Notes: a model not told the origin generated them from the letters alone. DNA of 64,000 bases from Actinoplanes regularis (GCF_900188005.1 NZ_FZNR01000006.1:1-64000), one strand, 5' to 3'; numbered from the stretch's first letter, positions 44,349 to 53,914 are shown. A program made the numbers and translations.

Positions 44349-45250
44349 CAGAACCTCAGCCCGTCGAGGTACGCGTATCCGCGCCGGGCCGTGACCAGGG
44401 CATCCGCGGGTGTACGGGGCGGGGTGCCGGCATCGTCGCGCTCGACGATGTACTCCACCAGGCCCGCCTCCCGGGCGTGCCGGAAGATCCGGCCGAAGTC
44501 GATCAGGCCGTCGCCCGGATCGGCGAAGCCACCCGCCACGTTGAGGTCCTTGACGTGCACCTGCCGGATCCGGCCGCGGTGCTCGGCGATCAGGTCGACC
44601 GGGTCGTGGGCACCGCGGAACGCCCAGAAGAGGTCCACCTCGAGGTGCACCAGGCGTGGATCGGTCTCGGCGGTGAGGATGTCGAACCCGGTCCGGGCGG
44701 TGCCGTCCTGCCGGAGGAACTCGGCCTGGTGGTTGTGGTAGCCGAAGCTCAGCCCGGCCCGGCGGGCCAGCTCACCGGCCCGGTTCAGGTCACGGGCGAA
44801 GGCGCGGTAGACGGCGGCGTCCCGGATCGGGCCGGCCGGCCCCTGCCCGAAGAACGGGTGGACGATGAACCTGTTGCCGACGACGGCGGCGTCCTCGAGC
44901 GCGCGCTGCCAGGTGGCGGCGTCGAACGGCTGCGGGATGCCGACGTGGCCGGAGGTGGCGCGCAGGCCGGCACCGTCCAGGGCGGCGCGGAACCGCGCCG
45001 CGGTGCGCCCGACGAAGCCGGCGTGCTCGACCCTGGTGTAGCCGATCGCGGCGAGCTCGGCGAGGCTCGCCTCCAGGTTCAGGCCGAGCTGATCGCGCAG
45101 CGTGTACAGCTGCACGCTGATCTGGTCCCTCGGGACCCGGTGCGCGGAGCCGGCCCCGCCTGCGGCGGCGGCTCCGGGAACGGCGAGTGTGCCGGCGGCG
45201 CCCGCGGCGGCGGCGCCGAGAAGTTGACGGCGGCTGAGAGACGGCTTCAT
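44348..45250 (-). CDS. Tat-exported sugar phosphate isomerase/epimerase-like TIM barrel
   Basis: A 300-residue AP-endonuclease-2/xylose-isomerase-like barrel: ISVQLYTLRDQLGLNLEASL, RVEHAGFVGRTAARFR, YHNHQAEF, LEVDLFWAFRG and QVHVKDLN with the metal-binding Glu, Asp and His positions. A twin-arginine signal (LSRRQLLGAAAAGAAG) precedes it, so it acts outside the cytoplasm. ATG 45250 has GGAGAGG upstream. Its stop overlaps the start of the sugar dehydrogenase-PKD gene (TGATG), pointing to a shared role in extracellular sugar conversion. Confidence 0.88.
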   Translation of the reverse strand: MKPSLSRRQLLGAAAAGAAGTLAVPGAAAAGGAGSAHRVPRDQISVQLYTLRDQLGLNLEASLAELAAIGYTRVEHAGFVGRTAARFRAALDGAGLRATSGHVGIPQPFDAATWQRALEDAAVVGNRFIVHPFFGQGPAGPIRDAAVYRAFARDLNRAGELARRAGLSFGYHNHQAEFLRQDGTARTGFDILTAETDPRLVHLEVDLFWAFRGAHDPVDLIAEHRGRIRQVHVKDLNVAGGFADPGDGLIDFGRIFRHAREAGLVEYIVERDDAGTPPRTPADALVTARRGYAYLDGLRF

Positions 45251-45263
45251 CGCGGCCCTCTCC

Positions 45264-45277
45264 ATCGATAAATCGAT
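45264..45277. promoter_or_regulatory. palindrome ATCGATAAATCGAT in the isomerase promoter
   Basis: Two ATCGAT hexamers separated by two A lie 14 bases upstream of ATG 45250, overlapping the likely leader. Position and symmetry suggest an operator for a local repressor; no family is assigned. Confidence 0.4.
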
Positions 45278-45381
45278 ATGCGTGTGGAGGCTACCGAGAT
45301 GTTTCGTCCCCAGTGAAGGCAAGTTTCTTCAGAACAAGCCAAAGTTCGCGAGCCGCCGACGAAACCCGCCGGCGCCACGCG

Positions 45382-46677
45382 TCAGGCGATCCGGGACTCC
45401 GCGTCGGCCGTCGCGATCGCGTCGACCAGGACGGCCAGCCCCTCCCGGGCCTCGTCCTCGGTCAGGGTCAGCGGCGGGCCGATCCGGAGCACATTGCCGT
45501 ACAGGCCGCCCTTGCCGACCAGCAGGCCACCGGTCCGGCAGAGCTCGAATACGCGCAGGGTGGCGGCCGGGTCGGGCTCGGAGGTGCCGGGGCGGACGAA
45601 CTCGACGCCGATCATCAGGCCCCGGCCGCGGACCTCACCCAGGATGTCGTACTGCAGATCGCGCAGCCCCGCCAGCAGCAGCGAGCCGACCCGTTGCGCG
45701 TTGCCCTGCAGATCGTGCGAGAGCACGTAGTCCAGCACCGCGTTCCCGGCGGCCGCGCTGATCGGGTTGCCGCCGAAGGTGGAGAAGCTGAGCGCCGGAA
45801 CCGCGTTCATGATCTCGGCCCGGCCGACCACCCCGCCGAGCGCGAACCCGTTCCCGATCCCCTTGGCGAAGGTGATCAGGTCCGGGGTGACCCCGTGCGC
45901 CTGATAGCCCCAGAAGTGCTCGCCGGTGCGCCCCCAGCCGGTCTGCACCTCGTCGGCGATCAGCAGGATGCCGTGCTCGGCGAGCACCTTGCGGTACGCC
46001 CCGAGCAGCCCGTCCGGCCCGTGCACGATCCCGCCGACCCCCTGGATCGGCTCCGCGATCAGGCCGGCCACGTCGCCGGCGGTGACCGTGGCGAGCACCT
46101 CGCGCAGGTCGTCGACGGCCGCGTCGATCAGATCGCTGTCGGACAGGCCGGCCATCCGGCCGTGGAGCCGGTCGGCCGAGGCGAGCCAGTGCACGGTGAG
46201 CGGGCTGAGCGAACTGGACGACCAGCCGCGATGCCCGGTCACCGCCATGGTGGCGAAGGTCCGGCCGTGGTAGCCGTTCTTGATCGCCAGGATCTGGTTG
46301 GAGCGGCGCGCGTTGGTGGCGAACAGCAACGCCGACTCGTTCGCCTCGGTGCCGGAGTTGGTGAAGAAGACCCGGGCGTCCGGGATGCCGGAGACCCGGG
46401 CGATCTTCTCGGCCAGCTCGACCTGCCGCCGGATCAGGTAGAGCGTCGAGGTGTGCGCGACCCCGGTGGCGAGCTGCGCCCGTACCGCGTCACTGATCTC
46501 GGCGATGTCGTAACCGACCATCGTGGTCAGCACACCGCCGAAGAAGTCCAGGTAGGAACGGCCGGTGGCGTCGGTGACGCGGCGGCCGGAGCCGGAGACG
46601 ATCTCCAGCGCGTCGTCACCGTAGTAGAGCGGCATCCATCCGGGCATGACGGCCCGGTGCCGGTCGAGAAGAGACAT
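45382..46677 (-). CDS. class III aminotransferase, probably beta-alanine transaminase
   Basis: A 431-residue PLP enzyme with FTNSGTEANESALLFA, NGYHGRTFATMAVTG, LIADEVQTGWGRTGEHFW and the Schiff-base Lys272 in TFAKGIGNGFALGG. It belongs to the omega-amino acid:pyruvate/AGT2-like group. In this locus the likely substrate is beta-alanine (or 3-aminoisobutyrate) released by the ureidopropionase, giving malonate semialdehyde. ATG 46677 has GGAGG upstream. It follows the MocR regulator by 21 bases and is probably cotranscribed. Confidence 0.9.
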   Translation of the reverse strand: MSLLDRHRAVMPGWMPLYYGDDALEIVSGSGRRVTDATGRSYLDFFGGVLTTMVGYDIAEISDAVRAQLATGVAHTSTLYLIRRQVELAEKIARVSGIPDARVFFTNSGTEANESALLFATNARRSNQILAIKNGYHGRTFATMAVTGHRGWSSSSLSPLTVHWLASADRLHGRMAGLSDSDLIDAAVDDLREVLATVTAGDVAGLIAEPIQGVGGIVHGPDGLLGAYRKVLAEHGILLIADEVQTGWGRTGEHFWGYQAHGVTPDLITFAKGIGNGFALGGVVGRAEIMNAVPALSFSTFGGNPISAAAGNAVLDYVLSHDLQGNAQRVGSLLLAGLRDLQYDILGEVRGRGLMIGVEFVRPGTSEPDPAATLRVFELCRTGGLLVGKGGLYGNVLRIGPPLTLTEDEAREGLAVLVDAIATADAESRIA

Positions 46678-46698
46678 GGCTACCTCCGCGAGTGTGAG

Positions 46699-48063
46699 TC
46701 AGCGCCAACCGTGCGGGTGTCCACGACCGCGCGCGCCGCTGCCGCGGCCGGTCTGGAAGACGGCCGAGGCGAGCACCTCGGCCAGGTCGTCGAATCCGCC
46801 GGCGACCAGGCCGGCGGTCAGTCGTAGGTGGTCACCGCCGAGCGGGGTGACGCAGAACGGGGCGCCGGGCGCCGCGCCGATGCCGTGCGCGGCGAGCGTC
46901 ACCATCGCGTTCTGCTGATCCGGAACGGACATCCACAGGTTGATGCCGTCGGCCGCCGTAGCCGTCACGCCGCGCCTGCCCAGCGCGGCGAGCAGGGCGG
47001 CGCGGCGCTCGGCGTAGGCGGTCCGGGCCGCCGCGACGCTCTCGATCACCCCGGGATCGGTGAGCAGATCCAGCAGTACGCCCTGCAGGAGCCGGCTGGA
47101 CCAGCCCGGCCCGAGCAGCCGCCGCTCGATCACCTGGTCGACCACCGCCGCCGGCCCGCCGACAGCGGCGAGTCGCAGGTCCGGTCCGTGTGACTTGGAG
47201 AAGCTCGCCACGTGCACGGTCCGGCCGGGCAGGTGCGTGCCGAGGCTCACCGGCGGCGCGGTCGCGATGTCCCCCGCGTGGTCGTCCTCCACGACCAGCA
47301 GGTGCGGCGCGCCCCGCAGGACCCGGGCGAGCGCCGCGGCGCGCGCGGCGGTCATGCTGACCCCGGTCGGGTTCTGCGCCCGGGGCTGGAGGAAGAGCGC
47401 GACCGGGCGGCGCTCGGCGAGCAGCTGACGCAGGACGTCCGGGTCGAGCCCGGCGTCACCGAGAGGCACGCCGATCACCGTGGCACCGGCCGCCTGGAGC
47501 CGGTCGAGCAGCGGCGGGAAGGCCGGGTTCTCGACGAGCACGTGGTCGCCGTAGCGCACCACGACGTCGACGAGGCGGTCCAGCGCGTCCAGGGCGCCGT
47601 CGACCACGGTCAGCCGCTCCGGCGGGAACGGCCACCTGTCGCGCAGCACGGCCTCCAGGGCGGGGAGCACCGGCTCGTCGAGGTAGCTGCCGGCCCAGCG
47701 GCCGTCCCCGATCCGGCCGAGCGCGTCGCTCAGGTCGGGGAGCAGCTCCGGATCCGGCACGCCGGTGGACAGATCCCGGGCGAGGGCGACGGACGGCCGG
47801 CCGAGCTGGGCGAAGCGCGGCAGGGCGGGGCCGGAGACGTACGTCCCGGACCGTCCCCGGGTGTCGATCGCGCCGGCCAGGGTCAGGTTGCGCCACGCCT
47901 CGCTGACCGTCGTCGGGCTGACGCCGAGCGACCCGGCGACCGCGCGCACGGTCGGCAGCCGCTCCCCCGCCGGGAGCCGGCCGGTCGTGATCAATCGGCT
48001 CACGGCCGCGGCGATACCCCGGGCGCTACGGTCCTCGACCGCCCCCGTGATCAACGGAAGCAA
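46699..48063 (-). CDS. MocR-type GntR regulator with aminotransferase domain
   Basis: A 454-residue regulator: N-terminal winged helix (GIAAAVSRLITTGRLPAGE, LGVSPTTVSEAWRNLTLAG) and a fold-type I aminotransferase domain with VENPAFPPLLDRLQAAGA, PRAQNPTGVSM and the PLP-binding Lys in SFSKSHGPDLR. MocR proteins sense PLP with an amino compound; here an intermediate of the pathway would fit. TTG 48063 is chosen because GGAGAGG lies four bases upstream. It is divergent from the catabolic operon, whose promoter it probably controls. Confidence 0.92.
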   Translation of the reverse strand: MLPLITGAVEDRSARGIAAAVSRLITTGRLPAGERLPTVRAVAGSLGVSPTTVSEAWRNLTLAGAIDTRGRSGTYVSGPALPRFAQLGRPSVALARDLSTGVPDPELLPDLSDALGRIGDGRWAGSYLDEPVLPALEAVLRDRWPFPPERLTVVDGALDALDRLVDVVVRYGDHVLVENPAFPPLLDRLQAAGATVIGVPLGDAGLDPDVLRQLLAERRPVALFLQPRAQNPTGVSMTAARAAALARVLRGAPHLLVVEDDHAGDIATAPPVSLGTHLPGRTVHVASFSKSHGPDLRLAAVGGPAAVVDQVIERRLLGPGWSSRLLQGVLLDLLTDPGVIESVAAARTAYAERRAALLAALGRRGVTATAADGINLWMSVPDQQNAMVTLAAHGIGAAPGAPFCVTPLGGDHLRLTAGLVAGGFDDLAEVLASAVFQTGRGSGARGRGHPHGWR

Positions 48064-48251
48064 ATTACCTCTCCGAAACAGTCGGTTACATATTGGCAAT
48101 TGTTCGGCTCAATGTGTGTCGTTAAGGTCCTACGGCATCAGACGCTGCTAAGCAAGCCCTAGCGCTGGGGATACTGCGAGGAGTAGACACACGATCACAG
48201 GCGCCTCTCCGGCGCACTGCGCGTGCTGAAGATCAAGAGAGAGGGGCCGCG

Positions 48252-49094
48252 ATGACGACCGGAGTCGTCCGTGCCGCCCTCGTCCAGACCAATTGGACGG
48301 GCGACAAGGAATCGATGATCAAAGCGCACGAGGATTACGCCCGTGACGCCGCCGCTCAGGGCGCGAAGGTGATCTGCTTCCAGGAGCTCTTCTACGGGCC
48401 CTACTTCTGCCAGGTGCAGGACGCCCAGTTCTACGAGTACGCCGAGTCGATTCCCGGCCCGACGACCGAGCGCTTCCAGGCGCTCGCCGCCGAGCTGGGG
48501 ATGGTGATGGTCCTGCCGATGTACGAGCAGGAGCAGGAGGGCGTGCTCTACAACACCGCCGCCGTGCTGGACGCCGACGGCACCTACCTCGGCAAGTACC
48601 GGAAGAACCACATTCCGCAGGTCAAGGGCTTCTGGGAGAAGTTCTACTTCCGGCCGGGCAACCTCGGCTACCCGGTGTTCGACACCGCTGTCGGCCGGGT
48701 CGGCGTCTACATCTGCTACGACCGGCACTTCCCGGAGGGCTGGCGGGCGCTCGGCCTCAACGGCGCGCAGATCGTCTTCAACCCGTCGGCCACCAGTCGC
48801 GGCCTGTCGTCGTACCTCTGGCAGCTGGAGCAGCCGGCCAGCGCGGTGGCGAACGAGTACTTCATCGGCGCGATCAACCGGGTCGGCGTCGAGGAGTTGG
48901 GCGACAACGACTTCTACGGGCAGTCGTACTTCGTCGATCCGGAGGGCAGGTTCGTCGGCGAGGTCGGCGACACCCACCACCCCGAGCTGATCGTGCGTGA
49001 CCTGGACCTGAGCCTGCTCAAGACGGTCCGGGACCGCTGGCAGTTCTTCCGCGACCGCCGCCCGGACAGCTACCACGGGCTGGTGCAGCCATGA
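48252..49094 (+). CDS. beta-ureidopropionase (N-carbamoyl-beta-alanine amidohydrolase)
   Basis: A 280-residue nitrilase-superfamily amidase that hydrolyses N-carbamoyl-beta-alanine to beta-alanine, CO2 and ammonia. The Glu-Lys-Cys triad is Glu45 (CFQELFYGP), Lys118 (GKYRKNHIPQ) and Cys155 (VYICYDRHFPE). The Cys-Tyr-Asp-Arg-His-Phe-Pro-Glu motif fits N-carbamoyl amidases. ATG 48252 has GAGAGAGGGG upstream. It begins a seven-gene operon in which consecutive genes mostly overlap; its stop overlaps the dihydropyrimidinase start. Confidence 0.92.
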   Translation: MTTGVVRAALVQTNWTGDKESMIKAHEDYARDAAAQGAKVICFQELFYGPYFCQVQDAQFYEYAESIPGPTTERFQALAAELGMVMVLPMYEQEQEGVLYNTAAVLDADGTYLGKYRKNHIPQVKGFWEKFYFRPGNLGYPVFDTAVGRVGVYICYDRHFPEGWRALGLNGAQIVFNPSATSRGLSSYLWQLEQPASAVANEYFIGAINRVGVEELGDNDFYGQSYFVDPEGRFVGEVGDTHHPELIVRDLDLSLLKTVRDRWQFFRDRRPDSYHGLVQP

Positions 49095-50491
49095 CCACTT
49101 TGCTCAAGGGTGGGACTGTCGTCGGGCCGACCGGCGCCGTGCCCGCGGACGTGCTGATCGACGGCGAGACCATCGTGGCGCTCTTCGCCCCCGGCACCGC
49201 GCCGGAAGGTCCCGAGATCATCGACGCGACCGGGAAGTACGTGATCCCGGGCGCGGTCGACGCGCACACCCACATGGAGCTGCCGTTCGGCGGCACACAC
49301 GCCAGTGACACGTTCGACACCGGCACCAGGGCCGCGGCGATCGGCGGCACCACCACGATCATCGACTTCGCGGTGCAGCGCACCGGCGAGGTGGTGCAGG
49401 ACGGGCTGGCCGCCTGGCACGGCAAGGCGGACGGCAACTGCCACATCGACTACGCGTTCCACCAGATCCTCGGCGGGGTGGACGACGAGTCGCTCAAGGC
49501 GATGGATCACCTGGTCAACAACGAGGGGATCACCAGCTTCAAGCTGTTCATGGCGTACCCCGGCGTCTTCTACTCGGACGACGGGCAGATCCTGCGCGCG
49601 ATGCAGAAGGCGCGAGACAACGGCGCCATGATCATGATGCACGCGGAGAACGGGCCGGCCATCGACGTACTGGTCAAGCAGGCCCTGGAACGCGGCGAGA
49701 CGGACCCGATCCACCACGGCATCACCCGCCCGCAGGAGCTCGAGGCGGAGGCGACCAGCCGGGCGATCTGGCTGGCCGCGGTCGCCGCCGACTGCCCGCT
49801 CTACATCGTGCACCTGTCCGCGTCGAAGGCCCTGGAACAGGTCAGGGCCGCCCGCGACCTGGGCCGCAACGTGTTCGCCGAGACCTGCCCGCAGTACCTC
49901 TACCTGACCCTGGAGGACCAGCTCGGCGCGCCCGGCTTCGAGGGCGCCAAGTGGGTCTGCTCGACGCCGCTGCGCAGCAAGCACGAGAGTCACCGCGCCG
50001 ACCTGTGGCAGGGCCTGCGGACCAACGACCTGTCGGTGGTCTCGACCGACCACTGCCCGTTCTGTTTCAAGGACCAGAAGGAGCTGGGCCTCGGCGACTT
50101 CTCCAAGATTCCGAACGGTATCGGCGGCGTCGAGCACCGGGTGGACCTGCTCTACCAGGGCGTCGTCGACGGCAAGCTGTCGCTGGCCCGCTGGGTGGAG
50201 ACGATCGCGACCACCCCGGCCCGGATGTTCGGCCTCTACCCGAGGAAGGGCGTGATCCAGCCGGGCTCGGACGCCGACATCGTGCTCTACGACCCGAACG
50301 GACGCACCCGGATCAGCGTCGAGACGCACCACATGAACATGGACCACTCGGCCTGGGAGGGCTGGGAGATCGACGGCCGGGTCGACACGGTCATCTCGCG
50401 CGGCGAGGTGATCGTCGCCGGCGGCGAGTACACCGGGCGGGCCGGGCGCGGCCGGTACGTCAAGCGCGGCCTCTCCGACTACCTGCTCTGA
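49091..50491 (+). CDS. hydA: dihydropyrimidinase/D-hydantoinase
   Basis: A 466-residue cyclic amidohydrolase that opens the ring of dihydrouracil, dihydrothymine or hydantoins. Binuclear zinc ligands are His59 and His61 (VDAHTHME), carbamylated Lys151 (TSFKLFMAYPG), His in MMHAENG, His in YIVHLSASKAL and Asp320 (STDHCPF). The order ring opening then carbamoyl cleavage matches its upstream neighbour. The start overlaps that gene by four bases. Confidence 0.95.
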   Translation: MTTLLKGGTVVGPTGAVPADVLIDGETIVALFAPGTAPEGPEIIDATGKYVIPGAVDAHTHMELPFGGTHASDTFDTGTRAAAIGGTTTIIDFAVQRTGEVVQDGLAAWHGKADGNCHIDYAFHQILGGVDDESLKAMDHLVNNEGITSFKLFMAYPGVFYSDDGQILRAMQKARDNGAMIMMHAENGPAIDVLVKQALERGETDPIHHGITRPQELEAEATSRAIWLAAVAADCPLYIVHLSASKALEQVRAARDLGRNVFAETCPQYLYLTLEDQLGAPGFEGAKWVCSTPLRSKHESHRADLWQGLRTNDLSVVSTDHCPFCFKDQKELGLGDFSKIPNGIGGVEHRVDLLYQGVVDGKLSLARWVETIATTPARMFGLYPRKGVIQPGSDADIVLYDPNGRTRISVETHHMNMDHSAWEGWEIDGRVDTVISRGEVIVAGGEYTGRAGRGRYVKRGLSDYLL

Positions 50492-50501
50492 GGGGACTCG
50501 T

Positions 50502-51500
50502 ATGGACATCGGAGTGGTACTGCAGAACGACCCACCGGCGCTCGAGATCGTCGAGTGGGCGAAGAAGGCCGAGGCGGCCGGCTTCAGTCATTTCTGGACC
50601 TTCGACTCGCACGTGCTCTGGCAGGAGCCGTACGTGGTCTACTCGGCGATCCTCGGCGCGACCGAGCGGATCATGGTCGGGCCGATGGTGACCAACCCGG
50701 GCACCCGGGACTGGACGGTCACCGCGTCGACCTTCGCCACCCTCAACGAGATGTACGGCAATCGCACCGTCTGCGGCATCGGCCGGGGCGACTCGGCGCT
50801 GCGGGTCCTCGGGCTCACCCCGCAGACCCTCGGGCAGCTGCGCGAGAGCGTGCAGGTGATCAAGGGGCTGGGCAACGGCGAGAAGGTGGCCGTCCGGGGC
50901 AACGAGATCCAGCTGGCCTGGGCCTCGGAGAGCCGCCTGGAGGTGTGGGTCGCCGCGTACGGTCCCAAGGCTCTCGCCCTGACCGGGGAGGTCGGCGACG
51001 GCTACATCCTGCAGCTGGCCGACCCGGACATCGCGGAGTGGATGATCGGCGCGGTAAGGAAGGCCGCCGTTCTTCACAAGAGGGACCCGGACACCATCAA
51101 GTTCTGCGTGGCGGCACCCGCCTACGTCGGCGGCGACCTGGCCCACCAGCGGGACCAGACCCGCTGGTTCGGCGGGATGGTCGGCAACCACGTGGCGGAC
51201 ATCGTGGCCCGGTACGGCGAGGGCGGCGCGGTGCCGCGCGCGCTGACCGACTACATCAAGGCGCGGCAGAGCTACGACTACGCGGAGCACGGTCGGGCCG
51301 GCAACGTCCACACCACGTTCGTGCCCGACGAGATCGTCGACCGGTTCTGCGTGCTCGGGCCGGTGGAGAACCACGTCAAGCGGTTGCAGGAGCTGAAGGA
51401 GCTGGGGGTCGACCAGTTCGCCGTCTACCTCCAGCACGACGCGAAGCAGGAGACCCTCGCCGCGTACGGCGAGCAGATCATCCCGGCGTTCAGCGGATGA
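50502..51500 (+). CDS. luciferase-like (LLM) flavin or F420-dependent oxidoreductase
   Basis: A 332-residue TIM-barrel oxidoreductase with LEIVEWAKKAEAAGFSHFW, GPMVTNPGTRDWTVTASTF, CGIGRGDSALRVLGL and YGPKALALTGEVGDGYIL. It belongs to the TIGR03842-like group often linked to hydantoinase/pyrimidine clusters. The substrate is unknown; since no dihydropyrimidine dehydrogenase is present here, a role in making or removing a ring or side-chain intermediate is possible. GAGGGG lies before ATG 50502; the stop overlaps the permease start. Confidence 0.88.
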   Translation: MDIGVVLQNDPPALEIVEWAKKAEAAGFSHFWTFDSHVLWQEPYVVYSAILGATERIMVGPMVTNPGTRDWTVTASTFATLNEMYGNRTVCGIGRGDSALRVLGLTPQTLGQLRESVQVIKGLGNGEKVAVRGNEIQLAWASESRLEVWVAAYGPKALALTGEVGDGYILQLADPDIAEWMIGAVRKAAVLHKRDPDTIKFCVAAPAYVGGDLAHQRDQTRWFGGMVGNHVADIVARYGEGGAVPRALTDYIKARQSYDYAEHGRAGNVHTTFVPDEIVDRFCVLGPVENHVKRLQELKELGVDQFAVYLQHDAKQETLAAYGEQIIPAFSG

Positions 51501-52339
51501 GGAGGGTGCTCGCGGTCCTGGCCGGCCTCCTGACCTTCGCGGTGCTCTGGGAGGGCTACAAGGCGGTCGGCAGCCCGGACGGAACGGTGCTGTTCGGCGT
51601 GCGGATCCTGCCGCGCGCCGACGACCTCTCCATGCCGCACCTGCTGACCGTCCTGCGGCGGCTGGGCCGGCCCGAACTGGCCGGCGGTGACCCGGTGTGG
51701 CTGGTGGTGCTGCGGGCGTGCCTGTTCACGCTCGGCATCACCGCGGCCGGGTTCGCCGCCGGCGCCCTGGTCGGGCTGCTGCTGGCGGTGGCGATGCAGC
51801 GGTTCCGGATCGTCGAGCGCGGGCTGCTGCCGTACGTCGTGCTCTCCCAGACCGTGCCGCTGGTGGCGCTCGCGCCGCTGGTGGCCGGCTGGGGCGGCAG
51901 CATCATGCCGCCCTGGGCGACGGTCGCGGTGATCGCGGCGTACCTGGCCTTCTTCCCGATCGCGGTGGGCATGCTGCGGGGTCTGCAGTCCCCGCCCGCC
52001 GCCGGGGTGGAGCTGCTGCGCAGTTATGCCGCCGGGTGGTGGCGCACCCTGGTGAAGCTCCGGTTCCCGGCGTCGCTGCCCTACCTGTTCCCGGCGCTGC
52101 GGCTGGCCGGCGCGGCGGCGGTGGTCGGCGCGGTGGTCGGCGAGATCTCGACCGGCACCCGGGGCGGGATCGGCCGCCTGATCATCGAGTACTCACGGGA
52201 GGCCACCTCGGATCCCGCCAAGGTCTACACGGCGATGCTCGGGGCGGCGCTGCTCGGCCTGCTCGTCGCGGGCGCGGTGAGTCTGCTGGAGATGCCGCTG
52301 ATGCGCCATCGCCGCCATGTGGAGGTGGCCACGCTATGA
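51497..52339 (+). CDS. ABC importer permease (SsuC/ThiX family)
   Basis: A 280-residue permease with an N-terminal helix, then a BPD_transp_1 domain of about five helices with the EAA-like loop LLRSYAAGWWRTLVKLRFPASLPYLF. It forms a heterodimer with the second permease 53118-53885 in this operon. ATG 51497 overlaps the preceding stop and the stop overlaps the ATPase start. Confidence 0.9.
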   Translation: MRRVLAVLAGLLTFAVLWEGYKAVGSPDGTVLFGVRILPRADDLSMPHLLTVLRRLGRPELAGGDPVWLVVLRACLFTLGITAAGFAAGALVGLLLAVAMQRFRIVERGLLPYVVLSQTVPLVALAPLVAGWGGSIMPPWATVAVIAAYLAFFPIAVGMLRGLQSPPAAGVELLRSYAAGWWRTLVKLRFPASLPYLFPALRLAGAAAVVGAVVGEISTGTRGGIGRLIIEYSREATSDPAKVYTAMLGAALLGLLVAGAVSLLEMPLMRHRRHVEVATL

Positions 52340-53121
52340 GCGCCGTGGAGATCAAAAGTGTCGTCAAAGTCTTCAACCAGGGGCGCGCTGACGAGGTACT
52401 CGCTCTCTCCGATGTGGACCTCACGGTGGGCGTCGGCGAGTTCGTCTCGCTGATCGGGCCGTCCGGCTGCGGGAAGAGCACACTGCTGCGGCTGATCGCC
52501 GACCTCATCCCGGCGACCACCGGCACGGTGACGGTGGCCGGCAAACCGGCCGGGCAGGCGCGCCGCGAGCAGGCCTACGGCCTCGCCTTCCAGCAGGCCG
52601 GCCTCTTCGAATGGCGGACCGTCCGCAGGAACGTGGAGCTTCCCCTCGAACTGCGCGGGATCGGCAGGGCCGAACGCAGGGCCCGCGCCGAGGAGATGCT
52701 GGCCCTGGTCGGCCTCGCCGAGTTCGCCGGCCACTACCCCGGCCAGCTCTCCGGCGGCATGCAGCAGCGGGTCGCGATCGCCCGGGCCCTCGCGGTGCAG
52801 CCGCCGCTGCTGCTGATGGACGAGCCGTTCGGCGCGCTCGACGAGATGACCCGGGAACGCCTGCAGTCCGAGCTGCTGTCGATCTGCGCGAAGACCGGCA
52901 CCAGCACCGTCTTCGTCACCCACTCGATCTCGGAGGCCGTCTTCCTCTCCGACCGGGTGGTGGTGATGTCCGCCCGGCCCGGCCGGATCACCGCCGCCAT
53001 CGAGGTCGGGCTGCCGTCGCGGGACGAGGCCGCACGCCAGTCCCCGGCGTTCTTCGACCGGATCACCGAGGTCCGCCGGGCGCTGCGCGGCGCGCCGCTG
53101 GCATCGGAGGCGACCAATTGA
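52336..53121 (+). CDS. ABC importer ATPase (SsuB/TauB family)
   Basis: A 261-residue ATP-binding subunit with Walker A GPSGCGKST, Q-loop AFQQAGLFEW, signature LSGGMQQR, Walker B LLLMDEPFGALDEMT and switch His in FVTHSISEA. It drives uptake through the two permeases. Overlaps on both sides show tight translational coupling. Confidence 0.95.
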   Translation: MSAVEIKSVVKVFNQGRADEVLALSDVDLTVGVGEFVSLIGPSGCGKSTLLRLIADLIPATTGTVTVAGKPAGQARREQAYGLAFQQAGLFEWRTVRRNVELPLELRGIGRAERRARAEEMLALVGLAEFAGHYPGQLSGGMQQRVAIARALAVQPPLLLMDEPFGALDEMTRERLQSELLSICAKTGTSTVFVTHSISEAVFLSDRVVVMSARPGRITAAIEVGLPSRDEAARQSPAFFDRITEVRRALRGAPLASEATN

Positions 53122-53885
53122 CGCGTACGATCGGACGCGCCCTGCCCCCGCTCCTCTTCGGCGTCCTGGCCCTGGCCGGGTGGGAGCTCTTCGTCAAGCT
53201 CGGCCGGGTCGCCCCGTTCATCCTCCCGGCCCCGTCGGCGATCTGGACGGAGCTGGTCGAGCAGCGCGGCAACGTCTGGGACGCGGCCCTGGCCAGCGGC
53301 CGGAACGCGCTGATCGGCCTGATCGGCGGCGCCCTGGTCGCGATCCTCGCGGCACTGGCCGCCGGCCGGTTCCGGGCCCTGGGCGAGATCTCGGTGCCGT
53401 TCGCGGCGGTGTTCAACGCGCTGCCGATCATCGCGCTCGCCCCGATCCTGAACAACATGTTCGAGTCGACCAGCAGCGTCCCGCGTCGCCTGGTCACCGG
53501 CATCGTGGTGTTCTTCCCGGTCTTCCTGAACACACTGCGCGGCCTGCGCGAGGTGGATCCGGTGCACCAGGAGCTGATGCGCACCTACGCGGCGAGCGGC
53601 TGGACGTTCGCGGTCAAGGTGCGCCTGCCCGGCGCCCTCCCGCACCTGTTCACCGGGCTGCGGCAGGCCTCGTCGCTGGCCGTCATCGCGGCGGTCGTCG
53701 CCGAGTACTTCGGCGGGCTGCAGGACGGGCTCGGGTCGCGGATCACCTCGGCGGCGGCCTTCACCGCGTACCCGAGAGCCTGGGCCTTCGTTGTCGGCGC
53801 CTGTCTCCTGGGGCTCGCCTTCTACCTGGTGACGCTCCTGGTGGAGCGTCTGGCGATGCCGTGGCGTGAGCGGCTGATCGCCTGA
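53118..53885 (+). CDS. second ABC importer permease (SsuC/ThiX family)
   Basis: A 255-residue permease (ILPAPSAIWTELVEQRGNV, LPIIALAPILNNMFESTS, LMRTYAASGWTFAVKVRLPGALPHLF). TTG 53118 is the start: it overlaps the ATPase stop (TTGA) and has GGAGG seven bases upstream. Two different permeases in one SsuABC-type operon are typical of the pyrimidine/hydroxymethylpyrimidine-like transporters. Confidence 0.9.
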   Translation: MTRTIGRALPPLLFGVLALAGWELFVKLGRVAPFILPAPSAIWTELVEQRGNVWDAALASGRNALIGLIGGALVAILAALAAGRFRALGEISVPFAAVFNALPIIALAPILNNMFESTSSVPRRLVTGIVVFFPVFLNTLRGLREVDPVHQELMRTYAASGWTFAVKVRLPGALPHLFTGLRQASSLAVIAAVVAEYFGGLQDGLGSRITSAAAFTAYPRAWAFVVGACLLGLAFYLVTLLVERLAMPWRERLIA

Positions 53886-53914
53886 TTCCCCCGCACCGTT
53901 TCGAGGAGGATGTT

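Noticed and set aside
48064..48251. Riboswitch in the leader of the ureidopropionase operon
   Set aside because: No conserved aptamer core could be recognised; the MocR regulator next door explains control better.
50555..52339. Long forward frame running from inside the LLM gene into the first permease, suggesting a fusion protein
   Set aside because: The part before ATG 51497 is in the wrong frame for the LLM enzyme and has shadow composition; the overlapping ATGA start gives a normal permease.
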